A stretch of DNA of 64,000 nucleotides from DASQPR01 sp963831705. GTDB lineage: Bacteria; Actinomycetota; Actinomycetes; Mycobacteriales; Micromonosporaceae. The notes beneath the pieces are model-generated. The model did no database searches. It saw only the letters and a program-made list of their open reading frames with translations, and was not told the DNA's origin. Shown piece by piece: positions 57,203-64,000 of the stretch; position 1 is the first letter of the stretch, and each line of letters opens with the position of its first letter. The stretch covers positions 489,763 to 553,762 of the forward strand of contig CAWHRE010000005.1 of NCBI GenBank assembly GCA_963831705.1, given 5' to 3'. Both the position numbers and the translations under genes were made by a program.

Positions 57203-58726
57203 ATGACCGATTTTGCGGCGCCCGGCGCACCCGGCGCCAAGATGAGCTATCTGCCCCGCTACGACAACTGGATCGGCGGACAGTTCGTGCCGCCCGCCAA
57301 GGGGCAGTACTTCGAGAACCCGAGCCCCGTGACCGGCGAGACGTTCTGCGAGATCGCCCGGGGCACCGCCGATGACATCGAGCTGGCGCTCGACGCTGCC
57401 CACGGCGCGGCACCGGCCTGGGGACGCACGTCGGCCGCCGAACGCGGCAACATCCTCAACAAGATCGCCGACCGGATGGAGGCGAACCTCGAAGCGCTCG
57501 CCGTCGCCGAGACGTGGGAGAACGGCAAGCCGATCCGCGAAACCATGGCGGCCGACATCCCCCTGGCGATTGACCACTTCCGGTACTTCGCCGGCGCGAT
57601 CCGCGCGCAAGAGGGCTCGCTTTCCGAAATCGACGACGACACCGTCGCGTACCACTTCCACGAGCCGCTCGGCGTGGTCGCGCAGATCATCCCGTGGAAC
57701 TTTCCGATCCTGATGGCGACGTGGAAGCTCGCGCCCGCGCTGGCGGCCGGTAACTGCGTCGTGCTGAAGCCGGCCGAGCAAACACCGGCATCGATCCACT
57801 ACTGGATGAGCCTCGTCGCCGATCTGCTCCCGCCGGGCGTCGTGAACATCGTGAACGGCTTCGGCATCGAGGCCGGCAAGCCGCTCGCGTCGAGTCCTCG
57901 GGTCGCGAAGGTCGCGTTCACCGGCGAGACCACGACCGGGCGACTGATCATGCAGTACGCCTCGGAGAACATCAAGCCGGTCACGCTCGAACTCGGCGGC
58001 AAGAGCCCGAACATCTTCTTCGACGACGTCAGCAGCGCGAACGACGACTTCTACGACAAGGCGCTCGAAGGCTTCACGATGTTCGCGCTCAACCAGGGCG
58101 AGGTCTGTACGTGCCCGTCCCGCGCGTTGATCCAGGAAGGTCACTACAACGCGTTCCTGGAGGCCGCGGTCGCGCGTACCGAGGCGATCGTCTCCGGTCA
58201 CCCGCTCGACCTGGCCACGATGGTCGGCGCGCAGGCGTCGAACGACCAGCTCGAGAAGATCCTGTCCTACCTGGACATCGGCGTGAAGGAAGGCGCGAAG
58301 GTTCTCACCGGTGGCGCCCGTCGCGAGATGCCTGGCGAGCTGGCCGGCGGCTACTACGTCCAGCCGACCATCTTCCAGGGCAACAACTCAATGCGAATCT
58401 TCCAGGAGGAGATCTTCGGGCCGGTCGTCTCGGTCGCACAGTTCAGCGACTTCGATGACGCGATCAAGATCGCCAACGACACGCTGTACGGCCTCGGGGC
58501 CGGCGTGTGGACGCGGGACGGCGGTCAGGCGTACCGGGCCGGGCGTGCCATCCAGGCCGGACGCGTGTGGACGAACTGCTACCACGCGTACCCGGCACAC
58601 GCGGCATTCGGCGGCTACAAGGGTTCGGGCATCGGTCGCGAGAACCACAAGATGATGCTCGATCACTACCAGCAGACCAAGAACCTCCTGGTCAGCTACT
58701 CACCCAAGAAGCTGGGGTTCTTCTAG
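57203..58726 (+). CDS. NAD-dependent aldehyde dehydrogenase (acetaldehyde type)
   Basis: 507 residues from the ATG at 57203 behind GGAGGTC. Motifs: IIPWNFPILMATWKLAPALAAGNCVVLKPAEQTP (cofactor site), VTLELGGKSPNIFF with the general-base Glu, and NQGEVCTCPSRALI with the catalytic Cys. Late motifs are EEIFGPVVSVAQF and the C-terminal AHAAFGGYKGSGIGRENHKMMLDHYQQTKNLLVSYSPKKLGFF, typical of the ExaC/acetaldehyde dehydrogenase branch. It is operonic with DUF779 (3 bp) and preceded by a GAF regulator, a known arrangement for alcohol/aldehyde oxidation. Confidence 0.96.
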   Translation: MTDFAAPGAPGAKMSYLPRYDNWIGGQFVPPAKGQYFENPSPVTGETFCEIARGTADDIELALDAAHGAAPAWGRTSAAERGNILNKIADRMEANLEALAVAETWENGKPIRETMAADIPLAIDHFRYFAGAIRAQEGSLSEIDDDTVAYHFHEPLGVVAQIIPWNFPILMATWKLAPALAAGNCVVLKPAEQTPASIHYWMSLVADLLPPGVVNIVNGFGIEAGKPLASSPRVAKVAFTGETTTGRLIMQYASENIKPVTLELGGKSPNIFFDDVSSANDDFYDKALEGFTMFALNQGEVCTCPSRALIQEGHYNAFLEAAVARTEAIVSGHPLDLATMVGAQASNDQLEKILSYLDIGVKEGAKVLTGGARREMPGELAGGYYVQPTIFQGNNSMRIFQEEIFGPVVSVAQFSDFDDAIKIANDTLYGLGAGVWTRDGGQAYRAGRAIQAGRVWTNCYHAYPAHAAFGGYKGSGIGRENHKMMLDHYQQTKNLLVSYSPKKLGFF

Positions 58727-58729
58727 GCC

Positions 58730-59116
58730 ATGCCCGACACCGAAGTGTCCCGAGTCGACGTCACGGAAGCCGCGGCGGAACTATTACGCACGCTGTACGC
58801 GGCCAACGGACCGCTGATGTTCCATCAGTCCGGTGGTTGTTGTGACGGTAGTTCGCCGATGTGTTACGTCGAGGGGGAGTTCCGGACCGGTGGATCGGAC
58901 GTGCAACTCGCGGCACTGAAGATTGATGGTGTACCGGAAGCGGTGACGTTCTGGATGTCCACCGCGCAGTTCGAAACGTGGCGGCACACCCACCTCACCG
59001 TGGATGTCGTGAAAGGGCGGGGCGGCGGGTTTTCGTTGGAGGCGCCGGAAGGCATGCGCTTCCTGATCAGGTCGCGGCTGTTCACTCCGGAGGAGAACGC
59101 GACACTGAACCCGTAA
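58730..59116 (+). CDS. DUF779 protein
   Basis: 128 residues. Conserved cysteine motif FHQSGGCCDGSSPMCY, then LDIGxPEAVTFWMS-like strands (LKIDGVPEAVTFWMSTAQFETWRHTHLTVDVVKGRGGGFSLEAPEGMRFLIRSRLF). The family nearly always accompanies this type of aldehyde dehydrogenase, but its role is unknown. The CC/C cluster could bind metal or be redox active. Terminator directly downstream. Confidence 0.95.
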   Translation: MPDTEVSRVDVTEAAAELLRTLYAANGPLMFHQSGGCCDGSSPMCYVEGEFRTGGSDVQLAALKIDGVPEAVTFWMSTAQFETWRHTHLTVDVVKGRGGGFSLEAPEGMRFLIRSRLFTPEENATLNP

Positions 59117-59128
59117 GTAACGGCTGGA

Positions 59129-59165
59129 CGGCCGGCCCCGAACGCGGGGCCGGCCGCTCTTTATG
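59129..59165 (+). terminator. Intrinsic terminator after the aldehyde dehydrogenase operon
   Basis: 12-bp perfect stem CGGCCGGCCCCG / CGGGGCCGGCCG with loop AACG, followed by CTCTTTAT. Confidence 0.88.
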
Positions 59166-59347
59166 TGTGCGCGGCTCGCCGTGACGAGTTGGAAACTCGC
59201 CATTCACGCAATGTGCCGGAAACAGACACATCGGTCGGTTAGGCTCCGATCTTGTCCGAATTGTTACTCCGGTAATCCGGTTCTGGCATTCAGCCGTCCA
59301 CGGATCGGGGGACAACCTTCGGGCGCGGCGACCGACCGGGGGGCACC

Positions 59348-60031
59348 ATGGGTCCGAAATTGCAGAATGCGGTCGATCTCTACATTCACGGGCTTCGTGA
59401 TGGGCATCTGTCGGCTGCGCTCGACAAATACGTCGTGACGGATCTGGTGGAACACTCCCCCGGCATCGCGAACGGGCGCGAAGGGCTCCTCAACGCGTAC
59501 GAGCCGCTGGTCAACCGGCACTACCGGCGCAGCGTGCATCCGATGCGGGGGTTCGAGGACGGCTCGCTGGTCTTCCTGCATACGTTCATCACGTATGGCT
59601 GGCGCGAGATCGAGCACGTCACGATGGACATCTTCGACACCGACGAGGACGACCACATCGTCGAGCACTGGGGTGTCACGACGCCGCTTCGTTCACGAAG
59701 CGCCTCCGGCTGCAGTCAGATCGACGGCGCTCGGTGGGTCACCGATCGGAATCTGACCGTCCGCAACAAGCACCTGGTCGAGGCGTACGTCGCCAAGTGC
59801 CTGATCGGTGGCAACGATCCTTTCCGATACCTGTCGCACTGCATGGACCACGATCCGGATCCGGAAGTGCCGCGCCGGTACACCGACCTCGTACAGATCG
59901 CGGGGTCCGGCAACTTCGTCGCGGTTGCGGCGCGGGTCGATTCGGTCGCAGGTCATGGCCTCGCGACGGTGGATCTGTATCGGGTCGAAGACGGTCGGAT
60001 CGTCGAGCGCTGGACCTCGATCGAGTCGTAA
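59348..60031 (+). CDS. Double SnoaL-like/NTF2-fold protein
   Basis: 227 residues with two alpha+beta repeats. The first, about 1-115: AVDLYIHGLRDGHLSAALDKYVVTDLVEHSPGIANGREGLLNAYEPLV, FITYGWREIEHVTMDIFDTDEDDHIVEHWGV. The second, about 140-226: NKHLVEAYVAKCLIGGNDPFRYLSHCMDHDPD, VDLYRVEDGRIVERWTSIES. The VEHSPG and VEHWGV segments are the typical polyketide-cyclase/SnoaL motifs with their His. A catalytic role is possible but the substrate is unknown. It stands alone between two operons. Confidence 0.85.
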   Translation: MGPKLQNAVDLYIHGLRDGHLSAALDKYVVTDLVEHSPGIANGREGLLNAYEPLVNRHYRRSVHPMRGFEDGSLVFLHTFITYGWREIEHVTMDIFDTDEDDHIVEHWGVTTPLRSRSASGCSQIDGARWVTDRNLTVRNKHLVEAYVAKCLIGGNDPFRYLSHCMDHDPDPEVPRRYTDLVQIAGSGNFVAVAARVDSVAGHGLATVDLYRVEDGRIVERWTSIES

Positions 60032-60067
60032 TATGCGCACGTGGCTCATACCTGAGCCAATATTGCT

Positions 60068-60105
60068 TGCGCGTGGTGCCAAAGTGGTGCCATAGTGGTG
60101 CCATG
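60068..60105 (+). promoter_or_regulatory. Promoter with three 11-bp direct repeats overlapping the RHH start codon
   Basis: GTGGTGCCAAA, GTGGTGCCATA and GTGGTGCCATG follow one another at 60073, 60084 and 60095, period 11 (one helical turn). The third includes the ATG at 60103. A -35-like TTGCGC (60068) and -10-like CATAGT (60091) with a 17-bp spacer place the start site at the A of the ATG, which predicts a leaderless mRNA. It is the probable autoregulatory operator of the RHH protein. A separate inverted repeat (GGCTCA-TACC-TGAGCC, about 60043-60058) lies upstream. Confidence 0.7.
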
Positions 60106-60612
60106 GATTTGAGACCACACGTCGACAACCTCCGCAACGCGTTCACGGTCGCGGCCGAATCAGGCACCGAGTCCGAGCGCGCGCTGGCCGAACGGCTGTC
60201 GACGCAACTGGAGGCGGCCACCCGGCTCACGCTGCTCGATGCACTCTCGGACGCCGCCGACGAGATCACCCGCGAACTCGCACCCGGCTCCGTGTACGTG
60301 CGACTGCGCGGCCGCGAACCGGTGTTCGTCGTGACACCGGCGCGCACCGCCCCCGCCGAGCCGGCCGACGACCTTCCGGCAGCGGTCCCGCCCGCGGCAA
60401 CGACGCCGGAGGGGGACGAAGGCGGTACGTCCCGGATCAACCTGCGCCTCCCCGACCACCTGAAGGCCGGCATCGAAGAAGCGGCGAACCGCGCCGGCCT
60501 GTCGGTCAACGCGTGGCTCGTCCGCGCCGCGGCCGCCGCGGTCGATGCGGGCAGCGCGCCGCGCCCGACGAAGCGCGGGGCCGGCCAGCACATCACGGGG
60601 TGGGTTCGATGA
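60103..60612 (+). CDS. Ribbon-helix-helix regulator with N-terminal helical domain
   Basis: 169 residues. Residues 1-60 are helical (LRPHVDNLRNAFTVAAESG, LAERLSTQLEAATRLTLLDALSDAADEITREL), followed by a strand pair (SVYVRLRGREPVFVV) and an acidic linker. An Arc/MetJ-type ribbon-helix-helix spans about 108-146 (TSRINLRLPDHLKAGIEEAANRAGLSVNAWLVRAAAAAVD). It is the probable repressor of its own operon, as its start codon lies in a triple direct repeat. The stop overlaps the DUF4097 start (ATGA). Confidence 0.85.
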   Translation: MDLRPHVDNLRNAFTVAAESGTESERALAERLSTQLEAATRLTLLDALSDAADEITRELAPGSVYVRLRGREPVFVVTPARTAPAEPADDLPAAVPPAATTPEGDEGGTSRINLRLPDHLKAGIEEAANRAGLSVNAWLVRAAAAAVDAGSAPRPTKRGAGQHITGWVR

Positions 60613-61463
60613 CCGGCACGAGCGTCTTTGAGACGCCCGAGCCGATCACGATCGACATCGATCTCGTTATCGGCGAAGTCTGGGTCACCGCGAGCGACCG
60701 CACCGACACGGTCGTCGAGGTCCGTCCACGGAGCGAGTCGAGCAAGTCGGACCGGCGCATCGCCGACCTGACTACGGTTGACTACGCATCCGGTCGGCTC
60801 ACCGTACGGGCGCCGAAGAACTGGCTCCGCTACAGCACGTTCAGCGCGGGACCGTCGATCGACATCGTCATCGACGTACCGGCCAGGTCGGATCTGCTTG
60901 TTGATGCGCACTGGGCGACGTTTCGCTGTGAAGGCCCGCTCGGGGAGTGCCGCTTCAACACGGGCGGCGCGATCCGGCTGGGCCACGCCGCAACGCTGGA
61001 CGTCGATACGAGCGCCGGCGACGTGATCGCCGATCGAGTCGATGGGGACGTACGCGTCACGACCGGCTCGGGCAAGGTACGCATCGGCTCGGTCGGCGGC
61101 GTCTCGACCCTCAAGAACTCATCCGGCGAGTGCTGGCTGGGCGAGGCCGGCGGCGACGTCGTCGTCAACACAGCGAGCGGCGACATCACGATCGATCGGG
61201 CGCTCGCCGGAGTCAAGGCCCGGACCGCCTACGGAGCGGTCCGACTGGGCGAGGTCGTCCGCGGCTCGATCGATCTTCAGACATCGTACGGCGCAATCGA
61301 CATCGGCATCCGCAACGGCACCGCTGCCTGGCTCGATGTCGGTTCACGCAACGGCCGGGTGTACAACGCTCTCGCCGAGACGCCCGGCCCGAGAGAAACC
61401 GACGAGACCGCCGAAATCCGGGCCAGCAACTCGTACGGCGACATCATGATCCGCCGCTCCTAA
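60609..61463 (+). CDS. DUF4097 beta-helix protein
   Basis: 284 residues, overlapping the RHH gene by 4 bp. The second half is a run of short beta repeats (LDVDTSAGDVIADRVDGDVRVTTGSGKVRIGSVGGVSTLKNSSGECWLGEAGGDVVVNTASGDITI, then ARTAYGAVRLGEV, SYGAIDIGI, SYGDIMI), the DUF4097 signature of adhesin-like right-handed beta helices. No signal peptide, so it acts in the cytoplasm. In actinobacteria such genes often sit between a small regulator and an ABC exporter. The reason is unknown. Confidence 0.88.
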   Translation: MTGTSVFETPEPITIDIDLVIGEVWVTASDRTDTVVEVRPRSESSKSDRRIADLTTVDYASGRLTVRAPKNWLRYSTFSAGPSIDIVIDVPARSDLLVDAHWATFRCEGPLGECRFNTGGAIRLGHAATLDVDTSAGDVIADRVDGDVRVTTGSGKVRIGSVGGVSTLKNSSGECWLGEAGGDVVVNTASGDITIDRALAGVKARTAYGAVRLGEVVRGSIDLQTSYGAIDIGIRNGTAAWLDVGSRNGRVYNALAETPGPRETDETAEIRASNSYGDIMIRRS

Positions 61464-61543
61464 CCCACCGCTCCACCGCACAACACGCCTCGCTCCGACG
61501 CGTGTCGCTCAAACACGCCCTCAACAGGAAGAAATGGGGAGTT

Positions 61544-62485
61544 ATGTCCGCTATCAAGGCCACCGGCCTGCGGAAAACCTACGGCGAGAAGATCGTGCTC
61601 GATGGCATCGATCTCGACATCGCCGAAGGCACGACGTTCGCATTGCTCGGCCCGAACGGCGCCGGCAAAACCACGATGGTCCAGATCCTGTCCACGCTGA
61701 TCAGGGCAACAGGCGGCCAGGCGTACGTCGCCGGTCACGACGTGGCCCGCGAGCCTGACGCGGTCCGGAATCAGATCGGCGTCACCGGCCAATTCTCGGC
61801 CGTGGACAACCTGCTGACCGGTGAAGAGAACCTGAGGTTGATGGCGAACCTGCGCCATCTCGACAAGGCAACCGGCCGTCGGCGTACGGACGAACTGCTC
61901 GAGCAGTTCGACCTCGCCGACTCCGCACGGAAACTCGCATCGACCTACTCCGGCGGGATGCGTCGGCGCCTCGACCTAGCGATGACGCTGGTCGGCGAGC
62001 CGAGCATCATCTTCCTGGACGAGCCGACCACCGGTCTCGATCCGCGCAGCCGCCGAACGATGTGGCAGATCATCCGCGATCTCGTCGCCGGCGGCGTCAC
62101 CATCTTCCTCACCACGCAGTACCTCGAAGAGGCCGACGAGTTGGCCAACCGGATCGCGCTGCTGGATCACGGCCGGCTCATCGCGGACGGGACGCCGGGC
62201 GAACTCAAACGCCTTGTCCCCGGCGGTCACATCCGATTGACCTTCACCGACCTGGGCGAGCTCGAATCAGCGGTACGCACGCTCGGTGCCGTGACCCGCG
62301 ACGACGAAACGCTCAGCCTCCAGGTTCCGAGCGACGGCGGCGTCCGATCCATCCGAGAGGTGCTCGACCAGCTCGATCGGGCATCGGTCGATGTAGCTGA
62401 ACTCGCCGTACACACTCCCGACCTCGACGACGTATTCCTCACCCTCACCGGCCGTCCGGACCACGAAAGGATCAACGCAGCATGA
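61544..62485 (+). CDS. ABC transporter ATP-binding protein (DrrA family)
   Basis: 313 residues from the ATG at 61544. Walker A is LLGPNGAGKTTM, the signature motif is TYSGGMRRRLDLAM, Walker B is SIIFLDEPTTGLDPRSRRTMW, and the switch His is replaced within FLTTQYLEEADELANRI (TTQY in place of TTHY, as in DrrA). The C-terminal 80 residues (GGHIRLTFTDLGELESAVRTLG to PDLDDVFLTLTGR) are the DrrA extension. It powers the permease encoded 4 bp overlapping downstream. Confidence 0.95.
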   Translation: MSAIKATGLRKTYGEKIVLDGIDLDIAEGTTFALLGPNGAGKTTMVQILSTLIRATGGQAYVAGHDVAREPDAVRNQIGVTGQFSAVDNLLTGEENLRLMANLRHLDKATGRRRTDELLEQFDLADSARKLASTYSGGMRRRLDLAMTLVGEPSIIFLDEPTTGLDPRSRRTMWQIIRDLVAGGVTIFLTTQYLEEADELANRIALLDHGRLIADGTPGELKRLVPGGHIRLTFTDLGELESAVRTLGAVTRDDETLSLQVPSDGGVRSIREVLDQLDRASVDVAELAVHTPDLDDVFLTLTGRPDHERINAA

Positions 62486-63273
62486 GCACTCTCACCTATG
62501 CGGTACGCGATTCGACCACCATGCTCCGACGCGATCTCCTGCACATGCGCCGGTACCCGTCGCTGACCGGCATGCTGATCGGCATCCCCGTCATCCTTCT
62601 GCTGCTCTTCGTGTACGTGTTCGGCAGCACGCTCGGTGCCGGTCTCGGCGTCGGTGGTGGCCGCGCCGCGTACGCGAACTACGTCACGCCGGGCATCCTG
62701 CTCATCACGATCGCCGGCGTCGCACAGGGCGTCGCGGTCTCGGTCGCGATGGACATGTCCGAAGGCATCATCGCTCGCTTCCGTACCATGGCGATCTTCC
62801 GTCCTTCGGTGTTGACCGGCCACGTGCTCGGCAGCATCATCCGAACCGCGATCAGCCTGGCCGCCGTGCTCGGCGTCGCACTCGCCATCGGATTCCGGCC
62901 GAACGCCACGGCCATCGAATGGCTCGCCGCGATCGGCGTGCTGTTGATGATCACGTTCGCCGTCGTCTGGTTCGCGGTCGCCTGCGGCCTCGTCTCGGAC
63001 AGCGTGGAGACGGCCAGCAATCTGCCGATGCCGCTGATCCTGCTGCCGTTCCTGGGCAGCGGATTCGTACCGACCGACTCGATGCCGACCGCGGTGCGCT
63101 GGTTCGCGGAGTACCAGCCGTTCACGCCGGTCATCGAGACCCTGCGCGGGCTGCTCCTCGGTACCGCGATCGGCAACAACGCGGTGATCGCGATCGTCTG
63201 GTGCATCGTCATCTCGGTCGGCTGCTACGTGTGGGCGAAGAGGCTCTACAACCGAGAGCGGGCTCGCACGTAA
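62482..63273 (+). CDS. ABC-2 type permease (DrrB family)
   Basis: 263 residues, overlapping the ATPase gene by 4 bp. Six hydrophobic helices are visible. The amphipathic N-terminus RDSTTMLRRDLLHMRRYPSL precedes TM1. The ABC-2 signature region is SEGIIARFRTMAIFRPSVLTGHVLGSIIRTAISLAAVLGVALAIGFRP, and LLPFLGSGFVPTDSMPTAVRWFAEYQPFTPVIETLRGLLLG is near the end. With the ATPase it forms a homodimeric exporter of a hydrophobic compound or lipid. Confidence 0.95.
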   Translation: MSTLTYAVRDSTTMLRRDLLHMRRYPSLTGMLIGIPVILLLLFVYVFGSTLGAGLGVGGGRAAYANYVTPGILLITIAGVAQGVAVSVAMDMSEGIIARFRTMAIFRPSVLTGHVLGSIIRTAISLAAVLGVALAIGFRPNATAIEWLAAIGVLLMITFAVVWFAVACGLVSDSVETASNLPMPLILLPFLGSGFVPTDSMPTAVRWFAEYQPFTPVIETLRGLLLGTAIGNNAVIAIVWCIVISVGCYVWAKRLYNRERART

Positions 63274-63298
63274 ACCGTTCAGCGTTCGTCTTCGCTGG

Positions 63299-63877
63299 TC
63301 AGCGCTCGTCGGAGAGATCGGGTAGTCCTGCGGCAATTCGCAGGCGCCGGAACTCTCCGGCGAGCGCTTGCGGCGGATAGTGCGCATTCAGACCGCTCGG
63401 ATTCGGGAGCACCCAGATTCGAGTCGCGCCGATCATTTCCGACTGGAGACCAACAATCGCATTTGGTACGCCAAACGCGGCCCGATATCCCGTCACTCCG
63501 AGCATCGCGAGCCAAGCCGGGCGACGTGCCAGAACGCGCTCGCGAAGGAGACTGCCGCCCTCGACGTACTCCCCCTTGGTCAGCTCTTTGACGCCGACGG
63601 TCGGGCGCCGAATGATGCTGGTGATTCCGATTCCAAGACTCAGAAGTTCGCGTTCCTCGCGCGCGGCCAGCAGTCGAGGAGTGAATCCGGCTCGATAAAG
63701 CGCAGGCCAGAGCCGATTTCCGGGAGTGGCGAAGTGGTGTTGGTCGGCTGCGGAGGACAGGCCGGGGTTGATTCCGACGAGCAGAATAGTTAGGTCGTCG
63801 GCGATCAGGTCGGGTAGGACCGCGCTCCGGGCGGCCTCCAGTTCGGCCCGCCTACGGGTACGGCGATCACCGGTCAT
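63299..63877 (-). CDS. mug: G/U mismatch-specific DNA glycosylase
   Basis: 192 residues. The active-site motif is LLVGINPGLSSAADQHHFATPGNRLWPALYRAGFTPR (GINPG with the catalytic Asn). The second motif is VLPNPSGLNAHY (NPSGLN, minor-groove insertion). GITSIIRRPTVGVKELTKGEY is also typical. It removes uracil or ethenocytosine opposite G in base excision repair. It is convergent with the ABC permease gene, and tRNA-Arg lies 26 bp upstream on the same strand. Confidence 0.95.
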   Translation of the reverse strand: MTGDRRTRRRAELEAARSAVLPDLIADDLTILLVGINPGLSSAADQHHFATPGNRLWPALYRAGFTPRLLAAREERELLSLGIGITSIIRRPTVGVKELTKGEYVEGGSLLRERVLARRPAWLAMLGVTGYRAAFGVPNAIVGLQSEMIGATRIWVLPNPSGLNAHYPPQALAGEFRRLRIAAGLPDLSDER

Positions 63878-63903
63878 CGGCAGTCCACCCTGCTGCTTTG
63901 AAG

Positions 63904-63976
63904 TGCCCCCGGCAGGAATCGAACCTGCGACACACGGTTTAGGAAACCGATGCTCTATCCCCTGAGCTACGAGGGC
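63904..63976 (-). tRNA. tRNA-Arg (anticodon CCU)
   Basis: 73 nt on the minus strand, 5' GCCCTCG...CGGGGGC-A 3'. The acceptor stem is 7 bp with one T-G wobble. The D arm is GCTC-AGGGGATA-GAGC, the anticodon loop is TTCCTAA (anticodon CCT), and the T arm is GCAGG-TTCGAAT-CCTGC. CCA is not encoded. It reads AGG codons. Confidence 0.96.
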
Positions 63977-64000
63977 GGGGAGGACTTGAGGATACCGGGT

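Overview
The window is GC-rich, gene-dense chromosomal DNA from an actinobacterium. The evidence is the frequency of GTG starts, the actinobacterial families (DUF4190, DUF3107/TB9.4, DUF3152, DUF4097, DUF779, MoeZ), and a block with the same order as Mycobacterium tuberculosis Rv3206c-Rv3211 (moeZ, DUF3152, TetR, TB9.4, DEAD-box helicase). I cannot name the genus. There is no prophage, transposase, CRISPR array or rRNA. The only stable RNA gene is tRNA-Arg(CCU) at the right end.

Layout. 0-9 kb: mscL, small membrane proteins, a Cas4/RecB-like nuclease, MarC, a bPH2 protein and a TrmH-type methyltransferase coupled to a zinc-ribbon protein. 7.7-15 kb: a MaoC dehydratase, an acyl-CoA dehydrogenase and a CitE-like lyase. 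These resemble the mycobacterial leucine-degradation cluster but are spread out among DUF4190 proteins, SDRs and a thioredoxin. Two of the three share a promoter-proximal motif. 15-22 kb: a drug/metabolite exporter, a HAD hydrolase, an isolated nuoB behind an alkyltransferase-like gene, proB-proA, a prenyltransferase-fold protein and moeZ. 22-33 kb: the Rv3206c-like block, with a duplicated DUF3152 gene in which one copy has lost its zinc ligands. 33-43 kb: a RecQ helicase with a phosphoribosyltransferase tail, an FHA protein, a cold-shock protein, an Rsm22-like methyltransferase, two tandem membrane-anchored paralogs resembling inactive peptidases, and a TetR locus with twin operators and a frameshifted membrane-protein gene.

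43-53 kb: valS preceded by a valine-rich leader ORF and a long hairpin, then an accessory-looking stretch (MFS exporter, monooxygenase, phosphotransferase, cysteine dioxygenase plus rhodanese, nucleotidyltransferase, lectin-LysM protein, PhyH dioxygenase). Five of the six copies of a 60-61 bp palindromic repeat lie in this stretch or at its edges. 53-64 kb: a carboxylesterase, a GAF/SARP-like regulator with aldehyde dehydrogenase and DUF779, and a four-gene operon (RHH repressor, DUF4097, ABC ATPase, ABC permease) whose promoter carries three 11-bp direct repeats running into the start codon, followed by mug and the tRNA.

The strongest candidates for something undescribed are the valS leader/attenuator, the palindromic repeat family, and the RHH-DUF4097-ABC operon with its helically phased operator. 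All function calls come from reading the sequence by eye; no database search was run.
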